A stretch of DNA of 64,000 nt from Streptomyces sp. RPA4-2 (GCF_012273515.2 NZ_CP050975.2:5952001-6016000), one strand, 5' to 3'; numbered from the stretch's first letter, positions 15,862 to 25,327 are shown. Numbers and translations are program-made. The notes: generated from the sequence alone by a model not told the origin.

Positions 15862-17490
15862 ATGGCCAGGGAATTCCAACGCGGCCACAAGGCCAGAATC
15901 AGTGACCTCACCGCGGGCACCGATCTGTACGTGGGTGTGCAGATCACCGGCCCCGGACTGACCTTCGACATCAGTTGCTTCGGTCTGGACGCCGACGAAC
16001 GGCTTTCGGACGACCGGTACTTCGTCTTCTTCAACCAGCCGAAGACCCCCGAGGAATCCGTCCAGCTCCTTGGCGCCCAGTCGGGTGACACGGAGTCGTT
16101 CCGCGTCACCCTCGACCGGATCCCGGCGCAGATCCAGAAGCTGTCGTTCACGGCGACGATCGACGGCGCCGGACAGATGTCCCAGATCGCCCCCGGGTAT
16201 CTCCGTGTCGTCGCGGGTGGCGCGGAGGTGGCCCGCTACTCGTTCAGCGGAGCGGAGTTCTCCACCGAGCGTGCCGTGATGCTGGGCGACTTCTATCTGA
16301 AGGACGTCTGGCGGTTCGCCGCCGTGGGACAGGGTTTCGACGGCGGCCTCGACGCGCTGCTGAAGAACTTCGGCGGCGAGGTCGCCGACGAGGAGCCCGC
16401 CGCGCAGCAGCCGCAGGGCGGTGGGGCGCCCTCGTTCTCGCCGCCCACCCAGGTGACCGCGGCACCCGCGTTCGGAGCCCCGGCCGCTCCGGCTCCGGCT
16501 CCCGCGGCGCAGGGGTTCGCGCCGCCGCCCGCCCCGTCCGCGCCCTCGGTGCACGCCGCGCCGACCATCATCGCGCCGCTGCACAGCCCGCCGGGCGCCG
16601 CCGTGCCGCCGCCGGGTTACGGGCAGCAGCCTCCCGGGCAGAGCGCCCCCATGCCTCCCGGTTACGGCCAGCAGGCACCGTCCGCGCCTCCCGGTTACGG
16701 CCAGCAGGCCCCGCCGGCTCTTCCCGGTTACGGGCAGCAGCCGTCGTACGGCCAGGTCCCGGGGCAGTTCCCGGGGCAGCCGGGCGCGCCCTCCCCGTAC
16801 GGTGTTCCCCAAGGTGCTCCGCAGGGCGGGGCCGGTGTGCTCGCCGCGCTGGGGGCGTTCAAGGAGACGCCCACCGGGCAGCGGTGGACGCAGCAGAACA
16901 AGAAGCTCATCCGGGTCGACCTCGGCATCGGGGACCAGCCGGTGCTGGCCCGCCAGGGCAGCATGGTGCTCTACCAGGGCAAGGTCGACTTCAGCTACAA
17001 GGGCGCCGGCTTCGCCGGGCGGATCGTGGGCAACGCGACCGGGCAGGAGATGCAGCTGATGCGCTGCTCGGGCCGCGGTCAGGTGTTCCTCGCCGAGAAC
17101 GCCACCCATGTGCACCCCATCGAACTCCAGGGTGACGCGATCTGCGTGTCCTCCGAGAACGTCCTCGCCTTCGACGAGACGCTCCAGTACGAGGTGCGCA
17201 GGATCGAGGGTCACGGCATCCCCGGGGGCGCGCTGTTCACCATGCAGTTCCAGGGGACCGGCACGGTCGTGGTCAAGACGCACGGCGCGCCTGTCGTGCT
17301 GCCCGTGACACCGACGACGTTCGCCGACTGCAACGCCGTCGTCGCCTGGTCGGCGGCCTCCCAGGTGGTCGTCTCCAGCCAGGTGCGGATGCGGCGCAAC
17401 GCCTACCCGGGCGACACCGGGGAGAGCGTGAACCTCCAGTTCCGCGGCGCGCCCGGCAATTTCATCGTCGTCCAGCCGTACGAGGTCTGA
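15862..17490 (+). CDS. TerD domain fused through a PPGYGQQ linker to an AIM24 domain
   Basis: 542 residues in three parts. An N-terminal TerD (tellurium-resistance/stress, calcium-binding type) domain covers about 1-170. A low-complexity Pro/Ala/Gln linker with four PPGYGQQ-like repeats covers about 180-330. A C-terminal AIM24 domain (about 340-540) contains RVDLGIGDQPVLARQGSM and LMRCSGRGQVFLAE. ATG 15862 is preceded by a GGGGGAC site. A likely promoter TAGCCT is at 15813-15818. First gene of a three-gene run (gaps of 11 and 16 nt). Cytosolic by sequence, with no membrane segment. Confidence 0.88.
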   Translation: MAREFQRGHKARISDLTAGTDLYVGVQITGPGLTFDISCFGLDADERLSDDRYFVFFNQPKTPEESVQLLGAQSGDTESFRVTLDRIPAQIQKLSFTATIDGAGQMSQIAPGYLRVVAGGAEVARYSFSGAEFSTERAVMLGDFYLKDVWRFAAVGQGFDGGLDALLKNFGGEVADEEPAAQQPQGGGAPSFSPPTQVTAAPAFGAPAAPAPAPAAQGFAPPPAPSAPSVHAAPTIIAPLHSPPGAAVPPPGYGQQPPGQSAPMPPGYGQQAPSAPPGYGQQAPPALPGYGQQPSYGQVPGQFPGQPGAPSPYGVPQGAPQGGAGVLAALGAFKETPTGQRWTQQNKKLIRVDLGIGDQPVLARQGSMVLYQGKVDFSYKGAGFAGRIVGNATGQEMQLMRCSGRGQVFLAENATHVHPIELQGDAICVSSENVLAFDETLQYEVRRIEGHGIPGGALFTMQFQGTGTVVVKTHGAPVVLPVTPTTFADCNAVVAWSAASQVVVSSQVRMRRNAYPGDTGESVNLQFRGAPGNFIVVQPYEV

Positions 17491-17501
17491 GGGAGCCCGT
17501 C

Positions 17502-18182
17502 ATGAACCAGCCACTCACGGGCTACGCCCCGGCACCCGTCACCGCGCGCATGGAGAACCACGGCAATCACATGCTGAAGGTCGCCATGCAGACCGGAAGC
17601 GACCTCTTCGCGCGCGTGGGCTCGATGGTCGCCTACGAGGGCTTCGTCCAGTACGAGCCCAACCCGCCCGCGGTACGGCAGATCGCCCGGGACTGGATGA
17701 CGGGTGAGGGCGCACCCCTCATGAGGTGCCACGGCGACGGTCTGCTCTATCTCGCGGACTACGGGGCGAACGTCGTCGTCATCAACCTCAACGGGGACGC
17801 GATCTCCGTGAACGCCACCAACCTGCTCGCCTTCGACGCGCACCTCACCTGGGGCGTCGAGCGCGTCAAGGGGCTCGCCAAGTTCGCCGGACAGGGCCTG
17901 TGGAACACCAAGATCTCCGGCCAGGGCTGGGTCGCGCTGACCTCCCGGGGCGAGCCGATCGTGGTCGACTGCGGTGGCGGCGAGGACGAGACGTACGTCG
18001 ATCCGGACGCGCTGGTCGCCTGGTCCCCGAACCTCAAGGTGAAGGGCAAGCGCAGTTTCAAGGCACAGTCGCTGATCGGCCGCGGCAGCGGCGAGGCGTA
18101 CCAGATGGCGTTCTCCGGGCAGGGCATCGTCGTCGTCCAGCCCAGCGAGGACAGCACCGACCGCCTCCGGATCCGGGGCTGA
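17502..18182 (+). CDS. AIM24-family protein
   Basis: 226 residues, a single AIM24 domain with the family pattern FARVGSMVAYEGFV near the start, LMRCHGDGLLYLA in the middle and a terminal GQGIVVVQPSE. AIM24 proteins are beta-barrel-like; the founding member works in mitochondria, and the bacterial role is unknown. It sits 11 nt after the TerD-AIM24 gene and 16 nt before a second copy, which suggests a hetero-oligomer. GAGGGAGCCC precedes ATG 17502. Confidence 0.85.
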   Translation: MNQPLTGYAPAPVTARMENHGNHMLKVAMQTGSDLFARVGSMVAYEGFVQYEPNPPAVRQIARDWMTGEGAPLMRCHGDGLLYLADYGANVVVINLNGDAISVNATNLLAFDAHLTWGVERVKGLAKFAGQGLWNTKISGQGWVALTSRGEPIVVDCGGGEDETYVDPDALVAWSPNLKVKGKRSFKAQSLIGRGSGEAYQMAFSGQGIVVVQPSEDSTDRLRIRG

Positions 18183-18198
18183 GGGGGAGCAGGACATC

Positions 18199-18954
18199 AT
18201 GCAGAGCCCGCTTTTCGGCTACAACGAACAGCAGACCCAGGAGCGCTACAGCCTGCAGAACTCGCAGATGCTGCGGGTCGTCATGGAGGGCCACGACGAC
18301 ATCCTGGCCCGCAAGGGCACGATGGTCGCCTACCAGGGGCTCGTCGAGTTCGACGCCGAGTACCAGAACAACAGCCAGCACCGCGCGCGTGCGTACACCG
18401 GTGAGGGCCTGGACCTGATGCGCTGCCACGGGCAGGGGACGGTCTACCTCGCGAACCTCGCCCAGCACGTACACGTGGTCGACGTGGACCAGGACGGTCT
18501 GACCGTCGACAGCAGCTACGTGCTGGCCATGGACTCCGCGCTGCACCACGAGGTCATCGCCGTGGACAGCCAGTACGGCATCTCCGGGTCCGGCAAGTAC
18601 CAGCTCAACATCACCGGACGCGGCAAGGTCGCCCTGATGACCTCGGGGGCGCCGCTGATGATGCAGGTCACGCCCGACAAGTACGTCAACTGCGACGCCG
18701 ACGCGATCGTCGCGTGGTCCACCGGCCTGCGGGTGCAGATGCAGGCGCAGACGCACTCCTCCGGGGTGTGGCGGCGGCGCGGCAACACGGGTGAGGGCTG
18801 GGAACTCAGCTTCATGGGCCAGGGGTACGCGCTCGTCCAGCCCAGCGAACTGCTGCCGCCGCAGAACGCGGTGATCGGCCAGGGACTGCGTGCCCAGTAC
18901 GGCATGGGACAGCAGGGCGCCCACGCGCAGAACCAGGGCAACGTCTGGAGCTGA
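18199..18954 (+). CDS. AIM24-family protein, second copy
   Basis: 251 residues. ILARKGTMVAYQGLVEF, LMRCHGQGTVYLA and GQGYALVQPSE repeat the pattern of its upstream paralogue. The C-terminal 20 residues are Gln/Ala rich. GAGGGGGAG precedes ATG 18199 at about 9 nt. It closes the operon and is followed by a strong terminator. The three AIM24 domains have diverged enough that they are unlikely to be a recent duplication. Confidence 0.85.
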   Translation: MQSPLFGYNEQQTQERYSLQNSQMLRVVMEGHDDILARKGTMVAYQGLVEFDAEYQNNSQHRARAYTGEGLDLMRCHGQGTVYLANLAQHVHVVDVDQDGLTVDSSYVLAMDSALHHEVIAVDSQYGISGSGKYQLNITGRGKVALMTSGAPLMMQVTPDKYVNCDADAIVAWSTGLRVQMQAQTHSSGVWRRRGNTGEGWELSFMGQGYALVQPSELLPPQNAVIGQGLRAQYGMGQQGAHAQNQGNVWS

Positions 18955-18978
18955 GCGACGGGCAGGCCAGGAACAACG

Positions 18979-19012
18979 GTAAGGGGCGACCGCCAGGGCG
19001 GTCGCCCCTTAC
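18979..19012. terminator. Bidirectional terminator after the AIM24 operon
   Basis: 16-bp perfect arms (18979-18994, 18997-19012), 24 bp after the plus-strand stop and 29 bp beyond the stop of the minus-strand Nudix gene. Confidence 0.85.
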
Positions 19013-19040
19013 GCGCGTCTCGGGCGGAGGGCCGCGGCAC

Positions 19041-19568
19041 TCAGGCGGAGAGCCTCGCGCGGGTCGCCTCCAGCAGGCGCACGACCGACACGTCCGCCAC
19101 CTCCGCGACCTCGTCGTAGCCGAACCAGCACAGGTCGAGGGACTCGTCGCTGATCGCCGCCACGGATCCGGCCGGGGCGAGCGCGGCGTACTGGACGTCC
19201 AGATGCCAGTTGCACGGCGCCGGGATGGCGTGCCGGTCCAGGCGCACGGGGCCGCCCGGCAGCAGCGTCAGACCCTCGATGCCCGACTCCTCGGCCCCCT
19301 CGCGCAGCGCGGCCGAGGCCAGCGACGGGTCACCCGGCTCGCAGTGGCCGCCCATCTGCAGCCACATCCGCAGCTTGCGGTGCAGCGTCAGCAGCACGCG
19401 GCCGCCCTCGGGGTCCACGACCAGCGCACTCGCCGTGACATGGCCCGCCGAGCAGGACTTCCACATGCCGTCGGGGTGCGCGGACAGGTGGTCCAGATAG
19501 CCCTGCCGCAGCTCTTCCTGGCCCTCGTACCCCTTCAGTACGAGGACCGCGTCGTCGTGGAGGGTCAC
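19041..19568 (-). CDS. Nudix hydrolase
   Basis: 175 residues with a Nudix box reading GGHCEPGDPSLASAALREGAEESG in pieces (G-x5-D-x7-REGAEESG at about 73-96). The first Glu of the box is replaced by Asp; the metal-binding REGAEES core is intact. The N-terminal part (EELRQGYLDHLSAHPDG) is shared with small Streptomyces NUDIX proteins. GTG 19568 overlaps the stop of the upstream DUF2342 gene by 4 nt (GTGA), so they are co-translated. Substrate unknown. Confidence 0.85.
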   Translation of the reverse strand: MTLHDDAVLVLKGYEGQEELRQGYLDHLSAHPDGMWKSCSAGHVTASALVVDPEGGRVLLTLHRKLRMWLQMGGHCEPGDPSLASAALREGAEESGIEGLTLLPGGPVRLDRHAIPAPCNWHLDVQYAALAPAGSVAAISDESLDLCWFGYDEVAEVADVSVVRLLEATRARLSA

Positions 19569-21049
19569 TCGGCGCCGTCGCCCTTGCCGTCGCTCTTGCC
19601 CGTGTCCCTGTCGCCCTTGCCGTCCTCGTCGTCCGCGTGGCCCTGGTCGGCCCCGCTGTCGTCCTTCGTCAGGTTCGGCCGTTCGGCGGAACCGCTCGCC
19701 GCCTCGCCGAGCATCTTGTCGAGCTCGGAGAAGTCCAGCTGCTCGCGGTGCACGAAGCCGTCCGGGTCGTCCAGGTCGGACGCGGTCGGCAGCATGTCCG
19801 GGTGGGCCCACAGACCGTCCCGGCCGTCGACACCACGCGCGTCGGTGAGCGAGGCCCACAGACGCGAGGCGTCCCGCAGCCGGCGCGGGCGCAGCTCCAG
19901 GCCGATGAGCGTGGCGAAGGTCTGCTCCGCGGGGCCGCCCGTCGCCCGGCGGCGGCGCAGCGTCTCACGCAGCGCGTCCGCGGACGTCAGGCGCGGCTTC
20001 GCGGCCGCGTGCACGACCGCGTCCACCCAGCCCTCGACGAGTGCGAGCGCCGTCTCCAGACGGGCCAGCGCGGCCTTCTGCTCCGGCGTGTCCTCCGGCT
20101 GGAACATGCCCTGCTGGAGGGCGTCCTGCAACTGCTCCGGGTTCTGCGGGTCGAGCTGGCCGACCACGTCCTCCAGCTTGGCCGTGTCGACCTTGATCCC
20201 GCGGGCGTAGCCCTCGACGGCCCCGAAGAGGTGCGAGCGCAGCCACGGCACGTGCGCGAAGAGCCGCTGGTGAGCGGCCTCACGCAGAGCGAGATAGAGC
20301 CGCACCTCGTCCTCGGCGATGCCGAGGTCCTTGCCGAACGACGCGATGTTCAGCGGCAGCAGCGCGGCCTTGCCGGCCGGGCCGAGCGGCAGGCCGATAT
20401 CGGTGGAACCGACGACCTCCCCCGCGAGCACGCCGACGGCCTGCCCGATCTGCGTGCCGAACATCGCTCCGCCCATGGAACGCATCATGCCGATGAGCGG
20501 GCCCGCCATGGCCTGCATCTCCTCCGGCAGGACGTCCCCCATGGCCGCGCCGACCCGCTCGGCGACCGGGTCCACGAGCTCCTTCCACACCGGCAGCGTC
20601 GCCTCGACCCACTCCGCGCGGCTCCAGGCCACGGCGGAGCCGGCGCCGGACGGCAGGGAGGTCGCGTCGTCGAGCCACAGATCGGCCAGACGGACGGCCT
20701 CCTGGACCGCGGTGCGCTCGGCGGGACCGACACTCGCGTCCTTGGTGCCGTCGGAGGTGCCCTGGGAGACCGTCTGGCGGGCGATCTGCTTGGCCATGTC
20801 CCAGTTCACCGGGCCGCCCTCGTACGAGAGCATCTGGCCCAGCTGCTGGAACGCGGCGCCCAGGTCGTTGGGGTTCATGGACCCGAACATGGCTGCGAGC
20901 GGATTGTCGGCGCCGAAACCGCCGGCTCCGGGCAGCCCGAAACCGAACGGTCCCTGACCACCACCGCTCTCCTGGTCCTTCTTCTTGCCCTCGTCGCCGT
21001 TCTCCGGCTCCTCCGGCGGAAGGCCGAATCCGAATGGGGTGTCACTCAC
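19565..21049 (-). CDS. Zinc-dependent metalloprotease-like protein (DUF2342)
   Basis: 494 residues, actinobacterial DUF2342 family. An N-terminal Gly-rich region with the doublet PFGFGLP appears twice (about 4-10 and 33-39). The core then contains MGGAMFGTQIGQAVG, IASFGKDLGIAEDEVRLYLALREAAHQRLFAHVPWL in pieces, with EAAHQ at the position of the family's metal motif, and a charged tail. GTG 21049 follows GAGGAACC. The next gene overlaps it by 4 nt. The activity is inferred from family naming only. Confidence 0.8.
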   Translation of the reverse strand: MSDTPFGFGLPPEEPENGDEGKKKDQESGGGQGPFGFGLPGAGGFGADNPLAAMFGSMNPNDLGAAFQQLGQMLSYEGGPVNWDMAKQIARQTVSQGTSDGTKDASVGPAERTAVQEAVRLADLWLDDATSLPSGAGSAVAWSRAEWVEATLPVWKELVDPVAERVGAAMGDVLPEEMQAMAGPLIGMMRSMGGAMFGTQIGQAVGVLAGEVVGSTDIGLPLGPAGKAALLPLNIASFGKDLGIAEDEVRLYLALREAAHQRLFAHVPWLRSHLFGAVEGYARGIKVDTAKLEDVVGQLDPQNPEQLQDALQQGMFQPEDTPEQKAALARLETALALVEGWVDAVVHAAAKPRLTSADALRETLRRRRATGGPAEQTFATLIGLELRPRRLRDASRLWASLTDARGVDGRDGLWAHPDMLPTASDLDDPDGFVHREQLDFSELDKMLGEAASGSAERPNLTKDDSGADQGHADDEDGKGDRDTGKSDGKGDGAE

Positions 21050-21241
21050 GGGGTTCCTCGGCTGGTTAGGGCCGCCGGTTCGTTCCGACGGCGGCTGCCC
21101 GACAACACCACCCAGCCTAGACACCACAACCCGATCGGGCCTCGGTGCTTCGCCGACTCTTGGCCTGCGGCAGGATGGATGTCACCTGGTACGGACGCGT
21201 CACGCGCGTCCGTTACTGAAGACAACCGCTGGAGACGCCCG

Positions 21242-22357
21242 GTGAGTTCCCCAGATCCACAGGTTCGCGCAGCGCGAAACCACTCAACCAGCCCGCTCCC
21301 GCGCGGGCCCGTCGTCGCGGTCACCGGAGCCGCGTCCGGCGTGGGTGCGATGCTCACCGAGCGGCTCGCCGCCAGTGAGGAGATCAAGCAGGTCATCGCC
21401 ATAGACGAGCGCCGGGGCGAGTGCGCGGCCGCCCAGTGGTACATCCTCGACGTGCGGGACCCGGCGATCGCGGAGAAGCTGCGCGGTGCGGACGTCGTGG
21501 TGCATCTCGCACTCGACCTCGACCTGGAGACGGACGCGGCCGCCCGTACGGCGTACAACGTCCGGGGGACGCAGACCGTGCTCACGGCCGCGGCGGCGGC
21601 CGGGGTGCACCGGGTCGTGCTGTGCACCTCCGCGATGGTCTACGGGGCGCTGCCGGACAACGAGCTGCCGCTCTCCGAGGACGCCGAGCTGCGGGCGACC
21701 GCCGAGGCCACCGGGGTCGGCGACCTCCTGGAGATCGAGCGGCTGGCGCGACGGGCGCCTCGCGCGCACCCCGGGCTCAATGTCACCGTCGTGCGCCCCG
21801 GGGTGCTGGTCGGTGGTGGCTCCGACACCGCGCTGACCAGGTATTTCGAGTCGCCACGGCTCCTTGTGGTGGCCGGGTCCCGGCCCGCCTGGCAGTTCTG
21901 CCACGTCGAGGATTTGTGCAGTGCTCTGGAACACGCCGTCCTGGAGAAGGTCGACGGGGAGCTGGCCGTCGGGTGCGACGGGTGGCTGGAGCAGGAAGAG
22001 GTCGAGGAGCTGAGCGGGATCCGGCGGATGGAGCTGCCGTCCGCCGTGGCCCTCGGGGCGGCGGCCCGGCTGCACCGGATCGGGCTCACCCCGTCACCGG
22101 CCGGGGACCTGGCGTACACGATGTACCCCTGGGTGGTGAGCGGCAGCCGGCTGCACGACGCCGGGTGGCGGCCGCGATGGACCAACGAGGAGGTTCTCGC
22201 GGAGCTGCTGGAGGAGGTCGCGGGTCGGCACACGGTGGCCGGGCGGCGGCTGGGCCGCAAGGACGCGACGGCCGCGGGAGCCGCGGGAGCGACGGTGGCG
22301 TTGCTCGGTACGGCGGCGATCGTGCGCCGGGCGCGGAAGGCCCGGCGCAGGATCTGA
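21242..22357 (+). CDS. NAD-dependent epimerase/dehydratase (SDR family)
   Basis: 371 residues. The nucleotide loop is VAVTGAASGVGAML (about 24-37); it is followed by DVVVHLALDLD, NVRGTQTVLTAAAAAG, CTSAMVYG as the Ser of the active site and VVRPGVLVG. The usual YxxxK is not obvious: GDLLEIERLAR takes its place, so catalysis is uncertain. A C-terminal hydrophobic stretch (AGATVALLGTAAIV) followed by RRARKARRR may be a membrane anchor. GTG 21242 has GGAG 7 nt upstream. Divergent from the DUF2342 gene. Confidence 0.85.
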   Translation: MSSPDPQVRAARNHSTSPLPRGPVVAVTGAASGVGAMLTERLAASEEIKQVIAIDERRGECAAAQWYILDVRDPAIAEKLRGADVVVHLALDLDLETDAAARTAYNVRGTQTVLTAAAAAGVHRVVLCTSAMVYGALPDNELPLSEDAELRATAEATGVGDLLEIERLARRAPRAHPGLNVTVVRPGVLVGGGSDTALTRYFESPRLLVVAGSRPAWQFCHVEDLCSALEHAVLEKVDGELAVGCDGWLEQEEVEELSGIRRMELPSAVALGAAARLHRIGLTPSPAGDLAYTMYPWVVSGSRLHDAGWRPRWTNEEVLAELLEEVAGRHTVAGRRLGRKDATAAGAAGATVALLGTAAIVRRARKARRRI

Positions 22358-22364
22358 ACAGGGC

Positions 22365-22396
22365 GGCAGAACGGCAGGGTGGCAGGACGGCAGGAC
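22365..22396. repeat. Four 8-bp tandem repeats
   Basis: GGCAGAAC, GGCAGGGT, GGCAGGAC, GGCAGGAC follow one another without gaps, 8 bp after the epimerase stop. A direct repeat of CCCGTAGGAGG follows at 22463-22484. The rest of the gap to 22576 shows nothing clear. Confidence 0.7.
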
Positions 22397-22576
22397 AGGC
22401 CCCTGGGGGCCGCGCCCCGGGCGCGCGTGACGGGATCCGCCGGCCGGGCCCGTCCGCGCCGCCCCGTAGGAGGCCCGTAGGAGGCCCCACCCTGTAGGAC
22501 GCTCCAAAGGGGCTCGCGCCGGAGCCGGGGGAAACGTGTATTCCTCGGTGCCGTGGGGGTGCGGCACGATGGGCGC

Positions 22577-23038
22577 ATGGCACCTTCCTTTGAACACCCC
22601 GGAGAGCGGGCCGCGCAGGATCCCATTCGGCTGGTGGCGGTCCGGGACGAACCGCTGTCCCTGGACGAGGTCTTCCGGGCCGTCGGTGACGACGCCGCCG
22701 GAGGGACCGCCCTGTTCGTGGGGACCGTGCGCGACCACGACGGCGGTGCCGACGTCGCCGGACTGGGGTACTCGAGCCACCCCAGCGCCGAGGCGGAGAT
22801 CCGCAGGATCGCCGAGAAGGTGGCCGCCGAGTACCCGGTACGGGCCCTGGCCGCCGTGCACCGCGTCGGAGACCTGGCCGTCGGGGATCTCGCGGTCGTC
22901 GTCGCCGTGTCGTGCCCGCACCGCGGCGAGGCCTTCGCGGCGTGCCGCAGACTGATCGACGACCTCAAGCACGAGGTGCCCATCTGGAAGCACCAGACGT
23001 TCTCCGACGGCACGGAGGAGTGGGTCGGCGCCTGCTGA
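22577..23038 (+). CDS. moaE: Molybdopterin synthase catalytic subunit MoaE
   Basis: 153 residues. The family landmarks are GTALFVGTVRDH, AVHRVGDLAVGDLAVVVAVS in two parts, and the active-site loop LKHEVPIWKHQ with the conserved lysines. MoaE with MoaD converts precursor Z to molybdopterin. No moaD is near. ATG 22577 gives the usual length; 6 nt before it is CACGAT, a weak -10. It stands alone in this stretch. Confidence 0.9.
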   Translation: MAPSFEHPGERAAQDPIRLVAVRDEPLSLDEVFRAVGDDAAGGTALFVGTVRDHDGGADVAGLGYSSHPSAEAEIRRIAEKVAAEYPVRALAAVHRVGDLAVGDLAVVVAVSCPHRGEAFAACRRLIDDLKHEVPIWKHQTFSDGTEEWVGAC

Positions 23039-23211
23039 GGAACACGGCCCGGAGCAGGGACGAAGCCCCGACGCGCCCACGGAGGGAGCACACCGGTCCG
23101 CCGCCCGTGCTCGGGTTGCGTAACCGACCCCCTGGCGTGAGCGTTAGCACTGCGAATGGTTAATCTGCTGATCAGTCAGTTGCGGTCGCTCGTTGGGGTT
23201 GGGAGGTCGGC

Positions 23212-23418
23212 ATGGCGTCGCTCGCCTGGTTGCTGATTCCGCTTATGGCCGCGATCGGTGCCGGACTGTGGGGAAGTTGGGCCGGCCGGAATCGCAAGAC
23301 GGCCGGAGACGGCGTCGAGCTCGAGGGCTACGCCCGCTTCCGTGCGGCCATGGAGCGGTCCGAGGCCGTCCCGGCACGGTCCGACACGCTGGAGAAGTCC
23401 CCCTCCGACGCGGTCTGA
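23212..23418 (+). CDS. Small single-pass membrane protein
   Basis: 68 residues. One hydrophobic helix at about 3-22 (LAWLLIPLMAAIGAGLWGSW), a positive flank (AGRNRK) and a polar acidic tail. The ATG is preceded by GGGAGG at 5 nt. It lies 86 bp before the PDZ protease gene, which also has an N-terminal membrane anchor, so it may work with it. No family name known to me. Confidence 0.75.
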   Translation: MASLAWLLIPLMAAIGAGLWGSWAGRNRKTAGDGVELEGYARFRAAMERSEAVPARSDTLEKSPSDAV

Positions 23419-23504
23419 GGGGCACGGCGCCCCGTACGCGGCCGAGGGCCCCGTACGGGCGGCCCCGACGGTGCGCTGACAGCACCGTCCCGTACTGTCG
23501 ACAC

Positions 23505-24599
23505 ATGCCACGCCGCACCGCGACGATGCTCGCCTCCACTCTGATCCTGATCGCGCTCCTGTGCGCGGGAGTGTTCATCACCGTGCCGTACTCGGAGATG
23601 TCACCGGGACCGACGGTGAACACACTGGGCGATCACGACGGCGAGCCGGTGCTGCAGATCTCCGGGCGCAAGACATACGCGACCACCGGGCACCTGAACA
23701 TGACCACCGTCCGGGTGACCAGCGCGGACTACCGGATGAACCTCGTCGAGGCCGTCTACGGCTGGCTGGCGCACGACAACAAGATCGTCCCGCACGACAC
23801 GCTGTACCCCGACGGCAAGACCGAGGAGCAGTCGACCCAGGAGAACGCCGAGGAGTTCAGTCAGTCCCAGGAGAGCGCCAAGGTGGCGGCCCTGAAGGAG
23901 CTGAACATCCCGGTGAAGTCCTGGGTGATCGTCTCCACGGTCGTCAAGGGCTCGCCGGCCGAGGGACGCCTGCACGCCGGTGACGTGATCAAGAAGGTCG
24001 AGGGTACGGCGGTCAAGGCGCCCGACGACGTCGCGAAGCTGGTCACCCGCCACAAGCCAGGCGAGAAGGTCGTCTTCACGGTCGTGCCCTTCAAGGAGCA
24101 GGCCGCCGCGGAGAAGGCGAACAGGACGGCGACCGAGACCCACGACGTCACGATCACCACGGCGAAGTCCGCCGACCGCGGCGCCGCCCGCGCCATCGTC
24201 GGCATCTCGGCCGGAACGGACCACACCTTCCCGTTCGACATCGACATCAAGCTCGCCGACGTCGGCGGACCGAGCGCCGGCCTGATGTTCGCGCTCGGCA
24301 TCGTGGACAAGCTGACCCCGGACAACCTCACCGGCGGCAAGTTCGTGGCGGGAACCGGCACCATCGACGACGGCGGCACCGTCGGCCCGATCGGCGGCAT
24401 CGAGATGAAGACGGTCGGCGCGCGCGAGAAGGGCGCCCAGTACTTCCTGACGCCCAAGGACAACTGCGCGGCCGCCGCCAAGGACACCCCCGAGGGGCTC
24501 ACGCTCGTCAAGGTCAACACCATCGACGACGCGATGAGCGCCCTCAAGGACATCAGGTCCGGCAGGACGGCCGACCTGCCGAAGTGCACGGCCAAGTAG
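23505..24599 (+). CDS. PDZ/Lon-domain membrane-anchored protease (YlbL type)
   Basis: 364 residues. An N-terminal membrane helix (LASTLILIALLCAGVFITV), the family start PYSEMSPGPTVNTLG, a PDZ domain (about 140-210, VVKGSPAEGRLHAGDVI) and a Lon-type catalytic domain. The Ser is in VGGPSAGLMFAL and the Lys in GGIEMKTVGAREKG, giving the Ser-Lys dyad. The protease faces outside the membrane. ATG 23505 follows TACTGT at 6 nt (leaderless pattern), so longer upstream in-frame starts are rejected. Confidence 0.9.
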   Translation: MPRRTATMLASTLILIALLCAGVFITVPYSEMSPGPTVNTLGDHDGEPVLQISGRKTYATTGHLNMTTVRVTSADYRMNLVEAVYGWLAHDNKIVPHDTLYPDGKTEEQSTQENAEEFSQSQESAKVAALKELNIPVKSWVIVSTVVKGSPAEGRLHAGDVIKKVEGTAVKAPDDVAKLVTRHKPGEKVVFTVVPFKEQAAAEKANRTATETHDVTITTAKSADRGAARAIVGISAGTDHTFPFDIDIKLADVGGPSAGLMFALGIVDKLTPDNLTGGKFVAGTGTIDDGGTVGPIGGIEMKTVGAREKGAQYFLTPKDNCAAAAKDTPEGLTLVKVNTIDDAMSALKDIRSGRTADLPKCTAK

Positions 24600-24633
24600 A
24601 CCGGGCGATCCGCACCGTCACACAGGCCCGGGG

Positions 24634-25176
24634 TTACTCCGCGAACGTCGCCGACAACGCCTCGGCGAGCCCCGGCACCAGGCCCGACCCCGTCAGCACC
24701 TCCGTCGGCGCGTCCTTCTCACGCAGCCGCAGCGCCGAGTCGCGCGTCCCGTCGCGCAGGACGCCGACCGTCATGCGGACCTCCTGACGGTCCGGGTGCT
24801 CGGCGACCCACTTCGCGAGCTTCTTATCGCTCAGCCCCTCCGGAACGGAGGCCTCCGCGGACGGCGGCAGCATCAGCCGCTCCACGGTCAGCGCGCAGCC
24901 GACCACGGCGTCGGGCCAGGCGATGGTGCCGAGGAACTCGTCCAGCGGCTTGCCGGCAGGGATCTCGTCCTGCTCGACGGGGGTGAGAGCGGTGCTCTCG
25001 GTCTCGTCCTGCAGACCGAGCTGGGCCGCGAGGCCTGGTTCCTGGGTGCGCAGTCGTGCGGTGTCTACGAGGGCGAAGAGGCGAGCGGGCTGGTCCCAGC
25101 CGAGGCCTGAGGCGTACTCGTCGATCTCGAGTACGGCCCGGGTGAGCGGGCTCGCTGCCATGGGAGTGTTGGACAT
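24634..25176 (-). CDS. PPA1309-family protein
   Basis: 180 residues, a conserved actinobacterial family of unknown function. ALVDTARLR, TIAWPDAVVGCALTVERLMLPP and EVRMTVGVLRDGTRDSALRLR are its conserved blocks. ATG 25176 has CAGGA 8 nt upstream; the GTG 6 bp before it is too close. It converges on the PDZ protease gene and is divergent from the UPF0182 gene, sharing a 150-bp promoter region. Confidence 0.85.
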   Translation of the reverse strand: MSNTPMAASPLTRAVLEIDEYASGLGWDQPARLFALVDTARLRTQEPGLAAQLGLQDETESTALTPVEQDEIPAGKPLDEFLGTIAWPDAVVGCALTVERLMLPPSAEASVPEGLSDKKLAKWVAEHPDRQEVRMTVGVLRDGTRDSALRLREKDAPTEVLTGSGLVPGLAEALSATFAE

Positions 25177-25327
25177 GGTCACAATCCTGCCTCGTTAGTA
25201 CCCGGAAGCGGGAACCGAGTAAAGCGTGAGTAAGTTGCATAGGTGAGGCTCCACGATCACGGAGCCTGATGGATGGTCCGCGTTCACGGGGGCCTGACGG
25301 ATCAACAGCGACTTCGAGGTGCGCACC

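Noticed and set aside
23125..23170. CIRCE (HrcA) element near GTTAGCACT
   Set aside because: Only one half-site; the inverted GAGTGCTAA half is absent.
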